From: Phytophthora colocasiae
Lineage: Eukaryota > Oomycota > Peronosporomycetes > Peronosporales > Peronosporaceae
Direction of reading: 5' to 3'
DNA length: 64,000 bases
Assembly (NCBI GenBank): GCA_018806915.1
Contig: JAGKQI010000073.1
Coordinates: 434,001-498,000, forward strand
The translations under genes and the position numbers were made by a program. This document shows, one piece after another, positions 10,597 to 22,173 of the stretch (position 1 is the stretch's first letter; every line of letters begins with the position of its first letter). The notes below the pieces were generated by a model. That model made no database searches. It worked only from the letters and a program-made list of their open reading frames with translations, and was not told the DNA's origin.

Positions 10597-13500
10597 CTAC
10601 TTCATCAACTCTTGCTCCAACTCGAGATCTCGGACTGTCAGTGTGTACTTCGGCTTCTTGTCACTTTTTGGTGCAGCACTCCCATCGGAGCTACTGTCAC
10701 CCTGCCCCTTCGTTTCCATTGTCACTTTCATGATCATTTCCTCAATCATACCAGGGGTTGCCTCTCGTGGAACAGCATGTCCACAGACTTGAAGTACTGC
10801 GTGCCCAGGACGAAGCAGACCTGTTTTCTCTGCTGGCCCCGGACTCGAGATGAACGCTCGGATGTAGATCGCCTCGTCCTTCCAGTTACCGAACAGTATA
10901 CCCAGTGGAGCCTTCGGGAAAACAATTTCCTTGGTCGAAGTCACGGACACGATGTTCTCCGCGAGGCCATCTCTGGTATCACTTGTGATCTCACCACTGG
11001 CTCCCTCAACACTGTCGCTTTCTGCCTTACTCGGCTCAGCTTCCACTTTCTCATTCGCAACCTCCTTATCAGAATCTCTATCATTGTTGCCACTTGAGGC
11101 AAGTCGTTGCTGAAGCTGCTTGCGTATCCCAATGTAATGTTCCCGGCTCACAAACACAGCTCGCATTGGCTCCTTCTTGTTAGCGATGTCGCGCAGAGTC
11201 TCCATGATATCTGCAAAGCTGGAGCAGTTTGAGCCCGTAAACGGAACGTCATTCACACTCAAGAGAACATCACCCTTCTCCACTAAATGAGTTCGCTGCG
11301 CGAAGGACGGGACTCGTGCAAAGGTTGACAGTACCACATATTTCCTGCCATTAGAAGGTGGATCGTCTTCGTTATCGCACGCAAACGACGACGCGTCCTC
11401 CATCTCGATCATTGGCGGCCAGTCGCGTAGCTTTATGATGGCATCGGGACTATTGGCAAACTGCATCGTCACTGGTCGGCTCTTTAGATCACAAAGAACA
11501 GTCAACACTTCGGACAGTGTCTTGAAGCGCAGATCTTCATTGTTGACCTTCGTCAGGAGTTGTCCAACTCGAATGTTACCGCTGAGCTCCGCTGGGCACT
11601 TTTTACCATCTTTTAAGGCAGTGAAACCCACAACGATCACGCCGCAAGAGGCAAGTGGACGAGCTCGCAGTCGTAAGCCAAAAGGCCCTTCTTGGCGGAA
11701 TGTAAACGTTGTAAATTCAGGCTGTGGTCTCATCTGCTGGCGTCGGTTCTTGGCAGGGTCTTCAGGGAGCAAGGAAAATCGCATGGTAAACGGCAGTGGG
11801 AGTGTTTCCAGTAACCCTCTCAGCTCCTCCACCGTCAATTTACTACAACATAGTCCATTAATTGCTAAGACGCTGCCGCCCACAGGTACGCGCTTTAGGT
11901 CACTTGTCAAATGGAAGTCGTGATTGTCATCAGAGTTCTTGTTGGTAGTTGAGGTGTCGACGTCAAGAATGCGTGAAACGACCACATACTTGTTGAGCAC
12001 ACCCTTTGCAAAGGTGAAAGGCACGGTGTTCCGCTCAGAGAACGTACACTCAAGTTCCTGCGGCTGAATCTCGACTTCTTTCGCTCCGCGCCAAGGGCTT
12101 GCGGATGGTAAATCTTCCATGCGAATATCCAATAGCTGGAAAATCAGTGGCCAGTACTCATCCATTTGCCTATTCAGCGTACCAAGAAGTTTAATCATGT
12201 GCTTCAGCAGCTTTGTTTCCATCGTCTTGGCAAGATACTCGCGAATCAATTCGGCAAATAGAGAGGTAAGCATGTTGTAAACTGCACTGAACCAACTGCC
12301 TTGCACTGACAGCTTAAGCTCTTGGCGGATCTCAATCGTCATCGAGTTCAACACCAATACCGGCTTAAACTCGCCTGTCTCCTGATTCACAACCTTTTTT
12401 TCGGCTTTAAAACCCAAAGAGATAACACCACCGCTGAGCACAGCATCTGCTACTCCACCACCATGCAGATAAGGGAAATATTTCTGCTCGAACGTCCACT
12501 CAAATCCCTTAAGCAGTGCCGTTAGGTGCGTCGCTCTAACAGTGAACAACTCCTCGTCGACCACTGTACCCATACGCACTTTAACCTTCTCCTTTTTCAC
12601 GCGAAAATTCGATAAGTCCAGCTTTGAAATTGAGTAACCAACGTCGTCTTCCACGCCTGAAATGGTGTCGATTTTTAAGGTAGGCAACACGGACGTGAAA
12701 AAATCCAAACAGTGGTCCTTCATCCGGTTGACGAATTCTTGTCGTTTCTCACGGTTCTTTGACATCGTGCTTCCCCATTCCGCCAGTTTATCCAGCTGAA
12801 CTTCGCCGATAGCCTTCGTGACATTATTGCAGAACTCATCAGGGTTTTCAACTGATTGAACTAGTGCCTTTGCCTTTTTCATCAAGGTCTGTCCGTGGGT
12901 TGTTTGCTGCATCTGAAGCCAATATTTCTCAGATGCAAGCACCAAAACTTCCGCCTTTGACGACAGCTTAGGAAGTAGCTCCTCGGCTTTTTGAGCTAAA
13001 GCACTAGGGTCCAAATCTGTCATCGAATTCACTCCCAATTTCTTGCTGGCCATTTGCTCCAGGCGAGCAATAGTTTCTTGAGCCTTTAGCAAATCACCTT
13101 CATGTTGCTGCATTTTTGCCAGCACCTCCGACTGCAACGTCTGCTGGTCTAGAGATGTTTGCAGAGCCTTCAAACGAGGCTTTTGAGCGTTCATCTTGCT
13201 TTCTAAAACTTGAAGGACCTCGGAGAGGACCAGCTTCTTCTCCTCTTGTGCTGATGTCAACACTGCTGAATTATTATCCCGTGAAAGGAGTCTTTGTCGG
13301 GCAGACGAGAACTCTGCGTTTGCCTTCTCACGAAGACTTGACTGAAGAGTCTTGACTTCTTCACTGTTCTTCAACTGGCTCAGGACACTAGCTGCCTTCG
13401 CGAAAAAGGCAGCCGAGTCCTTTCCTTCAAGCAGGTCACTCTCCAACATCGACTTAGCTGAGACTGCCATCTCCTTCAATCGTTTCAGCTCCTTCCCGCT

Positions 13501-14486
13501 TGCATCCTTCAAGCGCTTCGTTGCATCTGAAAAGCTAGGGTCAATCAACGAGCTCAACGCTCGAGTATACTCGTCCCCGTAAGCGGCATTCGTTGAGATG
13601 AAAGAAATAGCCTCAGCGTGCTGCTCACAGAAATGCTGGAGCTGTTGATACGTCTGCTTCGCCCTGAGACTCAGTACTTGAGCATCGTCACGCGTGATTC
13701 GCCCCTGGAATTCTTCATAAATCCTCTCTGCAGAAAGAGGTTTGGGGACCTTTTCAAGCAGCCGCAGGTCGACACAGGACATGTCCTTGACCTGGAAAAA
13801 GCCGACACTGCCGCAGTCCAACTGCACCGCGTACGAATCATTGAAATTCCTGTAATCCTCAACAGTTCCTAACCCAAAAATTGTTCTCACGCGGGTCTCC
13901 TTGGCCAGTCGAAGCTCCTCTCTCTGTCAGATAACACAATCAAAAAGTCAATTATAAATAAAGTTTAATAAAATCTTAGACACTCACACACCGTCAGCAG
14001 CTTTGTGCGTTGGTCTGCTGTTGCCTGCTCTTCATGCTCAGTAGCTTCTTCATTTACCAAAACCTGGTACTTCTGATCTGGTACACTATAATAGCAATAG
14101 TTCAGAGTCATAGCAGTATAATGTTTCAATATCTTATCTCACATGTAGTTGAGGACGACCCCTTGTTGCACTTCTCCTCCTTCTTGTGGCAAGACCACCA
14201 CTCTCGTGTGACGTGGGATCTCTCCACACTGCAGCATATGCAGCTCTGGCACCAAGCAACCTCTCTGAAGAGACACAAAAATCAGATGAATACACATGTG
14301 CGAGAGTGATGGTCATATGGTTACCCTCGCGTATAACACTGCCCCTCCCTGCAATTCCACTTCCACGTGGGTCTTGCGGTCGCTGCAGCTGCGTACACGT
14401 CCAGGCCCGTACGGAGTTTTGACGTCATCCCCCACGCGGTAGCGCACAGCCATCGCGAAGAGCGGAGGCACCTCTTCGCTCCCCAT
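10597..14486 (-). CDS. Large PDZ-repeat protein with possible lipid-binding (TULIP-like) domain
   Basis: Four exons: 14486-14325, 14264-14143, 14085-13992 and 13923-10597, with introns of 60, 57 and 68 nt, all GT-AG and frame-consistent. The N-terminus has two related strand motifs, one around KTPYGPGRVRS and one around IFGLGTVEDY, each followed by a V-x-L-x-x-G pattern. Next comes a long coiled coil (about 13.7-12.9 kb). A central block around 12.5-12.1 kb includes GGGVADAVLSGGVISLGF, SVQGSWFSAVYNMLTSLF and an amphipathic LIREYLAKTMETKLLKHM; this resembles BPI/SMP (TULIP) lipid-binding folds, but only by pattern. The C-terminal 500 residues hold three or four PDZ-like modules, e.g. KGDVLLSVNDVPFTG and LRPGHAVLQVCGHAVP. 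The start could also be the ATG at 14453 (MAVRYRVGDD). A membrane-contact or scaffold role is inference. Confidence 0.78.
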
Positions 14487-14515
14487 ATTACTATCGGATT
14501 GCGCCGGCTTCAATA

Positions 14516-14530
14516 CCAAATGCTGACTGA
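14516..14530 (-). promoter_or_regulatory. Possible oomycete initiator element
   Basis: On the minus strand TCAGTCAGCATTTGG lies about 30 nt upstream of the PDZ gene start. It resembles the oomycete initiator core (TCATTYYNCAWTTT). The gap to the upstream polymerase gene's 3' end is short, which fits a core promoter here. No expression evidence is available. Confidence 0.35.
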
Positions 14531-14607
14531 AACGATTATTACTTTGAAGATAGTATCAATACAAACATAATAGTATATTTTGAAGATAATATATGAATTT
14601 ATCCACA

Positions 14608-16671
14608 TTAACGACCTAGAAATGCGTCTAACGGGCCCTGCTTCCTCACCTTCTTGGCTGCTGGTGCACTCGTCATAGCTTCACTACGCTGCGTCTGGCT
14701 CAGTTTCAGAGCGAAGTGGAAGTCTTGATGCTCAGTTATAGGCTCGGACACGACGCGTTTGCACTCCTCGCAAAAGTGATTCGACGTTGAAGTTGCAGTG
14801 ACGTTTGCTGCTCCAGGCTCGACATCATCTCCATTATCATCACCACCACTGTCGTTGCTGCTTGACAGCGCGAAGAACGTCGATATCTTCTGCTTATTGC
14901 TCTTTCGCGCAGGTGAACCGTCTCTGCCTCGTTTCGCTGCGAGCTGCTTGACTTCCTCCTCCATCCGCTGCGCAGTCAGATCCGCAGATGCCGCCTGTTG
15001 TGGATTCCGTGTGAAGAAGCTCGAGATGCTCGTCACAGATTGCGACTCGAGATCGTGGAAGTTCTTGGCGTGCATACTCAGTGCTGCCATGGGGAAGATA
15101 TTGTCCAAATGTAGACGCATCACGTTCATCGCAGCCGCGTACAGCTTTTCCACCGTCGTGTCCTGCGCAATGCCCAGCTTACGCGTGCGTGGCTTCTCGT
15201 CAGGCTTAGCACGAGTGAATTGGATCGTCAGCTGAGACGGGAAGCGCTTGTTCTCGATACGTTCATCCTCGCAGCGCATGATCATCTCTTCACAGAGCAG
15301 ATGCACCCAGTACTCGAGCTGCTGCACGCGAACAAGCGCTGACCCCGAGCGCTGGTCAAACTGCTTCACACAGCCGAGCATCTTCACCTGAACCTTCTTC
15401 TCTTCTACCGGTTCATCTCCGTCGTCGCCCTGACAGATCCGATGAACGTACGAGGCAGTTTCTTGTCCAATGCTCCTTGTCAACTCGGCCAGACCGCAGC
15501 GCTTCACAAAGGTATGTGCAGTCAGCTTCTTGAGTTTATCCTCGGCACCTTCGTCTGGTTTATCTACAGCTCCAACTCCAACTGGGTCGAGACTTGTATA
15601 GATACTCTCCAACTGCTTGCCGAGTTTACCACCGAGTCCTCGAATCTTCCGCATGGGTAAACTCTTCATAAGGTCCGCAACAAAACGAGGAGCTACCACG
15701 ACTTGTCCGTTCGGTTTGTTGAGTGGAGACGCCAATTTGGCCAGCAGCTTATTGCTCGCGATGCCCGTTGAGCAAGTATAGCCAAGCTTGTTGTAGATCG
15801 CCTGTCGAATCTCCCGAGAGATCGCGGCACCGATGCAAAGTAGTCGCTCAGTGTGCGTGAGTGGGAACGGTTGCAAGCTGTCGTCCTTCTCCGTTTTGCT
15901 GTCTTCGTTATTCCGAGCAATGCCAAATACTGTCGTGTCGCTGTTGGCCGGGTCCTGGCAGAAATCCGAGGAAGACACAGTCTTCATCAGCACAGAAGCA
16001 AGATGAGCCTTCCGTCCCTGATCGTTAATTAATAACTGTCATCACATACCGTGTTGGCAAGCCTCTCCTTGGCTATGTCGGTGACGTCCATAAATGCTTC
16101 ATCGATGCTCGCCTTTTCGATGGCCGACACCATCGAGCCCAGAATGGCGAAGATCTCTCGACTCGCTACGCGATACCTCCGCAGTATGGCCTTCTGGTGC
16201 GTCCGATCGAAGAGGCGACCCGTGCGATTCTCACCTAGCGTATCTACATGCGGCTATAGAGACAACTGTCAGCTTCGTCCTACTAGAATTAATCAGCGTT
16301 GCTAAACCTCCGCTTCATCTGTGCTACATGTAAGCGAGAGGCGCGGAAACTGCTCGCGTACCAAGTGAATCTGCGGGCATTTCTTCTTCGCGTCGTCCAC
16401 AAATTCCCCTGGGCACAGCCGTGAATTGAGTCACAATGTTCCGGTATGGCATCGGCAAAAACCCCTGTCAGCAGCAGAGCGCACCTCGTTCCACGCCGAA
16501 CTTGCGTGCGTCATAGTTGACGGCCAGAAGACTCCCCCACTGCTGCACGGCCACTGGCTGTCCGTCTGGGATATTGAGGCGGCGCTGCTCCACTTGCGCG
16601 TAGAAGCAGTCGAGATCGAGGTGGATAATCACCCGCGTCGACGTCGCGGGACCACCGCCCGAGAGCTCCAT
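14608..16671 (-). CDS. POLH: DNA polymerase eta (Y-family translesion polymerase)
   Basis: Translesion polymerase that copies past UV dimers. Exons: 16671-16485, 16408-16308, 16253-16050 and 16017-14608. The start (MELSGGGPATSTRVIIHLD) places the catalytic metal-binding motif LDLDCFYAQVEQ near residue 17; the second motif SIDEAFMDVTD lies in exon 3. Exon 4 carries the Y-family signatures GIASNKLLAKLASPLNKP and RKIRGLGGKLG, then the little-finger region. The C-terminus has a UBZ-type ubiquitin-binding finger (FCEECKRVV followed by EHQDFH) and ends QGPLDAFLGR, a plausible PCNA-interacting box. The order is that of eukaryotic Pol eta rather than kappa. The third intron (16018-16049) would be only 32 nt, unusually short; an alternative acceptor 9 nt further also keeps frame. 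Located between the PDZ gene and NPC1 copy B. Confidence 0.92.
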
Positions 16672-17700
16672 TTTAGGTATGCTTGGACAGATTTGGTTGG
16701 GGCTATTCTGCGCAATTTTTATTAGATAATTGCTATTATGCAACGCCAGACAAAGTTCAGAATCGGTTCAGAAAGCGTCACTACTGAAAGGATACACTGG
16801 CTCATCTGCTGTTACAGGTGCACTGCAACGGCGAGTGTTTGGAGCTCCTGGCTGCCAGGAGCTCTGCCAGGCTGGCAGCAGTCTACACCACACTTTCGTC
16901 TCTTGTTAGCGACTGCCTGACTGAGGTTGGCCTGCTCAATGTCGCCTGTTAATCTTGGCGTTCCACGGCAATCATCGTCTTAATCCACGCGAATGCAGCA
17001 CCGCTTGCCCCACTGCTCGAGCCTCGAGTCGCCACTGTACCAAGCAACAACACTGCAAAGCGTAAGATGTCCTAGCGGTTGCTCAGCAACTCGATCACGG
17101 GTTCGATGACAGCAGCCGCTGCTAGGGATTCGCTCCGACCAGCGCGCAGGCCACCACCAGATCGGCGCAAGGCTCGGTCTTCGGTGCAGTCTCGAGTACA
17201 TTTTGCTAGGAGAGCCGGGCGTTGGGGGATCCATTCCGACCAGCGTCCACCCTCGTTTTCGCGTACGTCGCCCTGATTCGGTCGCTTCGTGTTGAGTTGG
17301 TCTGCCATCTTGTGTCGTGAGTAACCGGACGCGAGACCAGCCGCTCGCCACCAAAACGCGACTCGATCACTGATCGACGATCAGAGCAGACGATCACCTC
17401 AAGATGGCATGGGATCCAGACATAGCCGCGCCCAGGCGACGTCGCAGGCGCAGATTCTGCATGAGCTCGTTGCATGTATCCTCGTTCTCGTTGCACTTCT
17501 GATCTCGGACACTTAATCTGCGTGGATGGGTGAGGATTCACGGTCTTCTTCTTCTCCTCTCTCTCTTGCTGTCCGACTTTGGAGTGTGCAAGTCTCCGCT
17601 CATTTGGAAATCTACCGGCAATCGGGCAAAGCAAAGCGCGAGCGTTCGGCCGATTAGGGTTTGCTGCTCTCCACCGGTTGTTCTCCCTTCTACACATATC
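16672..17700. other. Intergenic region between POLH and NPC1 copy B
   Basis: No supported gene. It contains the 5' flanks of two divergent genes, a perfect 11-bp hairpin at 16842-16864, and a pyrimidine-rich stretch near 17540-17575. Open frames in both directions here are short, Arg-rich and without recognisable features. Confidence 0.6.
16842..16864. repeat. Perfect 11-bp hairpin with 1-nt loop
   Basis: GAGCTCCTGGC at 16842-16852 is followed by T and its exact reverse complement at 16854-16864. It lies in the divergent 5' region of POLH and NPC1 copy B. Confidence 0.6.
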
Positions 17701-20700
17701 ATGCGCGTCTCGTCCCTAGTGGCGCTGCTGCTGCCTGTGGGCTCAGCCATCGCTCAGACCACAACAACCACATCCACGACAGCTACGACAACCGCTGCTA
17801 CGACTGCCACAACAACCTCTTCAGGCGCGTCGTCCGTCTCCAGTTACGTCCCATGGACACTCGCAGACAACGCGACTCTGCTGGCCGACATCAGGTCGCA
17901 GCTCACAATGTGCACGTACTCCAAAGTGGAGGAGTGCATCCACGACCCAGCACTCGTACACGAACTCGGAGCGCTTGTGCGTGCCCCCGGCCACTGCGTC
18001 GCCTTTGACTCGTCCTACGTCAACGTTTCGTCCCCCAGCGTCGCCATCCCCAACCGGTACTACCCGACATCCGTCGAGGACGCGTACGACGCAGGTTTCT
18101 CCAACAAATTCTCCGAGTGGTCGGACTCGAACCGCGAGCAGTTCGAAGTGGACTGCCCCCTGCTGTACAACCAGACCATCGGCCAGGGAGATGACATGCT
18201 CTGCTGCACAGAGTCTCAGTACACGGGTCTGTCCACGCAGGTTCGAATGATCCCCGGTCTGTGCTCAGCCTGCAAGGAGAACCTGCGTAACATCTTCTGT
18301 CAAATGACCTGCAGCCCCAACAACAGTCTCTTCCTGGATGTCCAGGAGGTCCGCATCATGGGAGGTGATGACGAGCACCCAGACGCCGTTTTCCCCGCTG
18401 TGGAGGAGCTCACGTACTACGTGGGCAACGACTGGATCCGAGACATCTACGACTTCTGCGAGGACGACAGCTCCTTCTCGCTACTGTGTAACCCCAACCA
18501 GGACTGTCACGATGGCTACGGCCTCATGGAGTACATGGGCAAGTACGCGTTCGACAGTATCGGCTCTCCGCTTCAGATTAACGTGACGACCATGGACAAG
18601 GTGGATGAACTCTCGCAGATGACCGAGTTCTGTCACTGTGACAATGTGAACGCGACCAACTGCATCCTGCCAATGAACAACCGGATGACGTCCTGTGTCG
18701 GCGTGTGTGGTTCTCTGTGTGCTGTGAGCTCTTCCGATGCCCGTACATATACTGAGTCCTGCTACGGTGCTGTGACTGCTGTGGCTACATCAGCGTCTGG
18801 AAGTGCAAGCGCTGGCTCGGGCGATGACTCCACATGGGCTGAATTGAACGCGTACCTGGCCCAGAACATCCCCGTGACGGACTGGACGCCACTCAACTAT
18901 TTCCTTGTAATCTTTGGTGGTGTCGTCGCTCTGCTGCTCATTGTGGGCTTCACCTTCGCTGGCTGCCGCGAGAGGAGAACGCGTGCACCATACATGAACA
19001 CTGGAACGCCCAACGTCGGCCCGTACACGCCTGGTGCACACGGTGTCGCCCACGCGATGGAGACGAATACCGGTCGACTGAGTTACCTGGACGAGCTGAT
19101 GACCAACAAGCTGCGCACGTGGGCGGTGTACGTTTCGACCGGCAACAATCCCAAGAAGATCATCCCGATGGCGCTATGCTTTGTTGCTGTGTGCGTCGTC
19201 GGCCTCTACAACATTGAGATTGAGACGGATCCGATTAAGTTGTGGGTGTCCACGTCCAGTACGTCCTACCAGGAGCGCCAGCACTACGGTGAGCTGTTCA
19301 ACCCGTTCTACCGTTCGGAGCAGCTCATTATGGTGCCGAAGGACGGTGGCAACATCTACCGCTCCTCGATCTTGAAGGAGGCCATCCGTATCCAGAACGT
19401 TGCTGCTGATGTTGTGTACACTTCGGATGATGAGACTATCGCTCTGGACGACATTTGCTGGAAGGCAACAGGAACTGGCTGCACAGTTAACTCTATCACA
19501 CAGTATTTCCAGAACAGTATGGAGCACTTTGAGTTCTACGAGAAGTACGGACTGGAAATGGAGCACTTCAGCAACTGCTTGTACTCCCCCACGACGTCGG
19601 ATGTGGCACTGTGTACGGAACTCAAGAACGCGTTGAAGGATGGCGATTCACTGCCGTCGAGCATGAGCGACTGTCCGTGTTTGTCAGCTTTCGGATCACC
19701 CATGAACTTGTACAACACGTACTTGGGTGGTTTCCCGGAAGGTGCTGAGAGCAACTACACGCTGTTCCTGGACTCAATTGCCTTCGTTTCCTCCTACCTG
19801 AACTACAATTACGCCGACAGTGACTTGAACGAGCCTGCTATCAAGTGGGAGCGTGAGTACATCAAGACGATGAAGAAGGAGGCCGAGTCCAACTCAATCT
19901 TCAACGTATACTTCTACGCTGAAATCTCTGTGCAGGACGAAGTCGACGCTGAATCCAGCAACGGAATGGGTCCCGTGGCCTTGAGCTACTGCCTGATGAT
20001 CATTTACATTTCGTTGGGCATCAACCGCATGAAGTTTAGCCGGGAGTTCTTCATCTCGTCTAAGATCGTGGCTGGTTTTTGTGGAGTTATGAGCATCGTG
20101 TGCGGTGTGGCATCCACCATCGGCCTATACATGTGGTTCGGTGTGAAGCTCCAGCTTATTATCATGGAGGTCGTTCCTTTCCTATCGCTGGCTATTGGTG
20201 TCGACAACATTTTCCTACTGATCCACGCAATGACCGAGAAGGAGGACCAGATGCGTCGAGAACAGCCGAGTCTCTTTGTCGGTCTCGAGCACAACCCGAA
20301 GGCCATCGAGGAGATCACTTCGACGATCGTGTCTGAGAGTCTGGCGTACATTGGCCCCAGTATCTTCATGGCCTCCGCTGCTGAGTCGGTTGCGTTTGCC
20401 TTTGGTTCTATCTCTGCGATGCCTGTGGTGCTGTGGTTCGCAGCGATGGCCTGTTGTGCCGTCGCCATCAACTTCTGCCTCCAGATGACCATCTTCCTGT
20501 CTGTCCTGACGCTGGACAAGCGCCGTGAGCTCAGTGGCAAGTACGATATCATCTTCAAGCGCGCCTCCTACGTACAGGCACAAGCTCCGTCACAGCCCCT
20601 GCAGACCCAACAGACTGCCGAGCCTCTTGTGTCTCTGGAGCCCAAGACGCCTGCACCTGAAGACGCTCGTCGTTCTGTGACGCCCGAGAACCGTACGCTG

Positions 20701-22173
20701 ACTGATGTTCTGGACTACTGCGTGGATGTCTACGCGTCCATTCTGACCTACAAACTGGTGAAGCTGGTGGTGCTGCTGGCCTTCCTGGGCTGGACGTTGT
20801 GGTCGATCTACTCGATGGAGTCACTGGACCAGGGACTGCCGCAGAAGGAGGCGATGCCCTCGGACTCGTACATGATCGAGTACTTCAACGCCCTGGATGT
20901 GTACCTGGCCACTGGTGTCCCTGTGTACTTCATTGTCGAAACTGGCTACGGACGTAACCCGGAGTCTTGGTCCCTCAACCAGGAGAGTGTGGAGACCATC
21001 TTCTGTAAGTCGAAGGACATCTGCGGCACTTACTCCGTCCCGAACATTATGAACGCGTTGGCGAACCACGGAGACAAGGAGGTCACTCACATCAGTCCCG
21101 GTACGACATACTCGTGGATGGATGACTTCTGGGGCTTCGTGAACCCGGACAGTGAGTGCTGTCGTGTGAATTCTGAAGGTGCTTACGTTCCGATCGAGAC
21201 GGGCAACGAGACTTACATGACTCTGCGTTCGGATGACGCCACGTGTTTGGCGACGTCGGTGACTGTGCCTCCTGTGCCAGAGACTCAGTACATGTCGCTC
21301 TTCAGTATGTTCGCGACGGCCAGTGCTGGTACTTCTTGCGCCTACGGTGGTGGCTCCATCTACCGTGGTCAGTTCAGCATTGACGACGAGCCAATTCCGA
21401 CTGTGAACGCGTCGACGCCCGCCGTGAAGATCAACAGCAGTGGATACGGAGACGAGATCACGGCGTGGTCGTACATGGTGACGGGTACGTCGAACCCGAC
21501 GCAGCAGCGCTACATCGACTCGTACAAGCAGAACCTCGCAGCGGCTGAATGGATCAGCGAAAAGACTGGCGTGGATATCTGGGTCTACTCGCTCACGTAC
21601 GTCTACTTCGAGCAGTACCTGACTGTGATCGACGACGCCTACAGACTCATTGGCCTTGCGTTGGCTGCCATCTTCGTAATCACGACGCTGTACTTGGGCA
21701 ATGTCTTCTATGCACTCCTGATCGCGCTGATGGCCACGAACCTCGTAGTGCTCGTGCTGGGACTGATGCAGCCTCTGGACATTATGCTCAACGGTCTGTC
21801 GATCGTCAACCTTATCATCGCGGCCGGTATCGCGGTGGAGTTCTGCGGTCACTACATCCGGTTCTTCGCCAAGGCTCAGGGTTCAGGAGACGAGCGCGCT
21901 CGCGACGCTCTTCGCCAGGTGTTCACGTCCGTGATCTTCGGTATTACCATCACCAAGATCATCGGTCTCAGTGTATTAACGCTGGCCGACTCGCGTGTGT
22001 TCAAGAAGTACTATTTCCGCATGTACATGATGGTGGTGCTCTGTGGTGTCCTCAACGGAATGCTGTTGCTGCCTGTGCTGCTCAGTACCATCACCGACGT
22101 CCGGAACTTCTTCCTGCGCCGGGGATCACAGAAGAATGAACTTCCTTCGGCACCTGTGACCCGCGTCGACTAA
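17701..22173 (+). CDS. NPC1-type intracellular sterol transporter, copy B (intact)
   Basis: Single exon, 1490 residues. The start at 17701 (MRVSSLVALLLPVGSAIAQ) gives a clear signal peptide and matches copy A; the frame is open for 57 more codons upstream but those residues lack support. After a Thr-rich linker comes the Cys-rich NPC1 N-terminal domain (about residues 45-330), a transmembrane helix near residue 400 (LNYFLVIFGGVVALLLIVGF), a luminal domain, and a sterol-sensing domain near residues 770-930 containing EVVPFLSLAIGVDNIFLLIH. A second Cys-bearing luminal domain and the final RND/Patched helices follow (LNGLSIVNLIIAAGIAVEFC). NPC1 passes cholesterol or plant sterol from the lysosomal lumen to its membrane. 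Length is slightly above human NPC1 (about 1280). It is inverted relative to copy A. A short variant region DSLPSSM and surroundings is almost identical in both copies, suggesting gene conversion. Confidence 0.95.
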   Translation: MRVSSLVALLLPVGSAIAQTTTTTSTTATTTAATTATTTSSGASSVSSYVPWTLADNATLLADIRSQLTMCTYSKVEECIHDPALVHELGALVRAPGHCVAFDSSYVNVSSPSVAIPNRYYPTSVEDAYDAGFSNKFSEWSDSNREQFEVDCPLLYNQTIGQGDDMLCCTESQYTGLSTQVRMIPGLCSACKENLRNIFCQMTCSPNNSLFLDVQEVRIMGGDDEHPDAVFPAVEELTYYVGNDWIRDIYDFCEDDSSFSLLCNPNQDCHDGYGLMEYMGKYAFDSIGSPLQINVTTMDKVDELSQMTEFCHCDNVNATNCILPMNNRMTSCVGVCGSLCAVSSSDARTYTESCYGAVTAVATSASGSASAGSGDDSTWAELNAYLAQNIPVTDWTPLNYFLVIFGGVVALLLIVGFTFAGCRERRTRAPYMNTGTPNVGPYTPGAHGVAHAMETNTGRLSYLDELMTNKLRTWAVYVSTGNNPKKIIPMALCFVAVCVVGLYNIEIETDPIKLWVSTSSTSYQERQHYGELFNPFYRSEQLIMVPKDGGNIYRSSILKEAIRIQNVAADVVYTSDDETIALDDICWKATGTGCTVNSITQYFQNSMEHFEFYEKYGLEMEHFSNCLYSPTTSDVALCTELKNALKDGDSLPSSMSDCPCLSAFGSPMNLYNTYLGGFPEGAESNYTLFLDSIAFVSSYLNYNYADSDLNEPAIKWEREYIKTMKKEAESNSIFNVYFYAEISVQDEVDAESSNGMGPVALSYCLMIIYISLGINRMKFSREFFISSKIVAGFCGVMSIVCGVASTIGLYMWFGVKLQLIIMEVVPFLSLAIGVDNIFLLIHAMTEKEDQMRREQPSLFVGLEHNPKAIEEITSTIVSESLAYIGPSIFMASAAESVAFAFGSISAMPVVLWFAAMACCAVAINFCLQMTIFLSVLTLDKRRELSGKYDIIFKRASYVQAQAPSQPLQTQQTAEPLVSLEPKTPAPEDARRSVTPENRTLTDVLDYCVDVYASILTYKLVKLVVLLAFLGWTLWSIYSMESLDQGLPQKEAMPSDSYMIEYFNALDVYLATGVPVYFIVETGYGRNPESWSLNQESVETIFCKSKDICGTYSVPNIMNALANHGDKEVTHISPGTTYSWMDDFWGFVNPDSECCRVNSEGAYVPIETGNETYMTLRSDDATCLATSVTVPPVPETQYMSLFSMFATASAGTSCAYGGGSIYRGQFSIDDEPIPTVNASTPAVKINSSGYGDEITAWSYMVTGTSNPTQQRYIDSYKQNLAAAEWISEKTGVDIWVYSLTYVYFEQYLTVIDDAYRLIGLALAAIFVITTLYLGNVFYALLIALMATNLVVLVLGLMQPLDIMLNGLSIVNLIIAAGIAVEFCGHYIRFFAKAQGSGDERARDALRQVFTSVIFGITITKIIGLSVLTLADSRVFKKYYFRMYMMVVLCGVLNGMLLLPVLLSTITDVRNFFLRRGSQKNELPSAPVTRVD

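Noticed and set aside
17530..17700. Upstream extension of the NPC1-B frame (57 codons)
   Set aside because: The extension is Arg/Pro-rich with no similarity to copy A, whereas the ATG at 17701 gives a signal peptide aligned with copy A.
20821..21852. 343-codon antisense frame opposite NPC1-B
   Set aside because: Arg/His/Val-rich shadow caused by codon bias of the real gene; no domain features.
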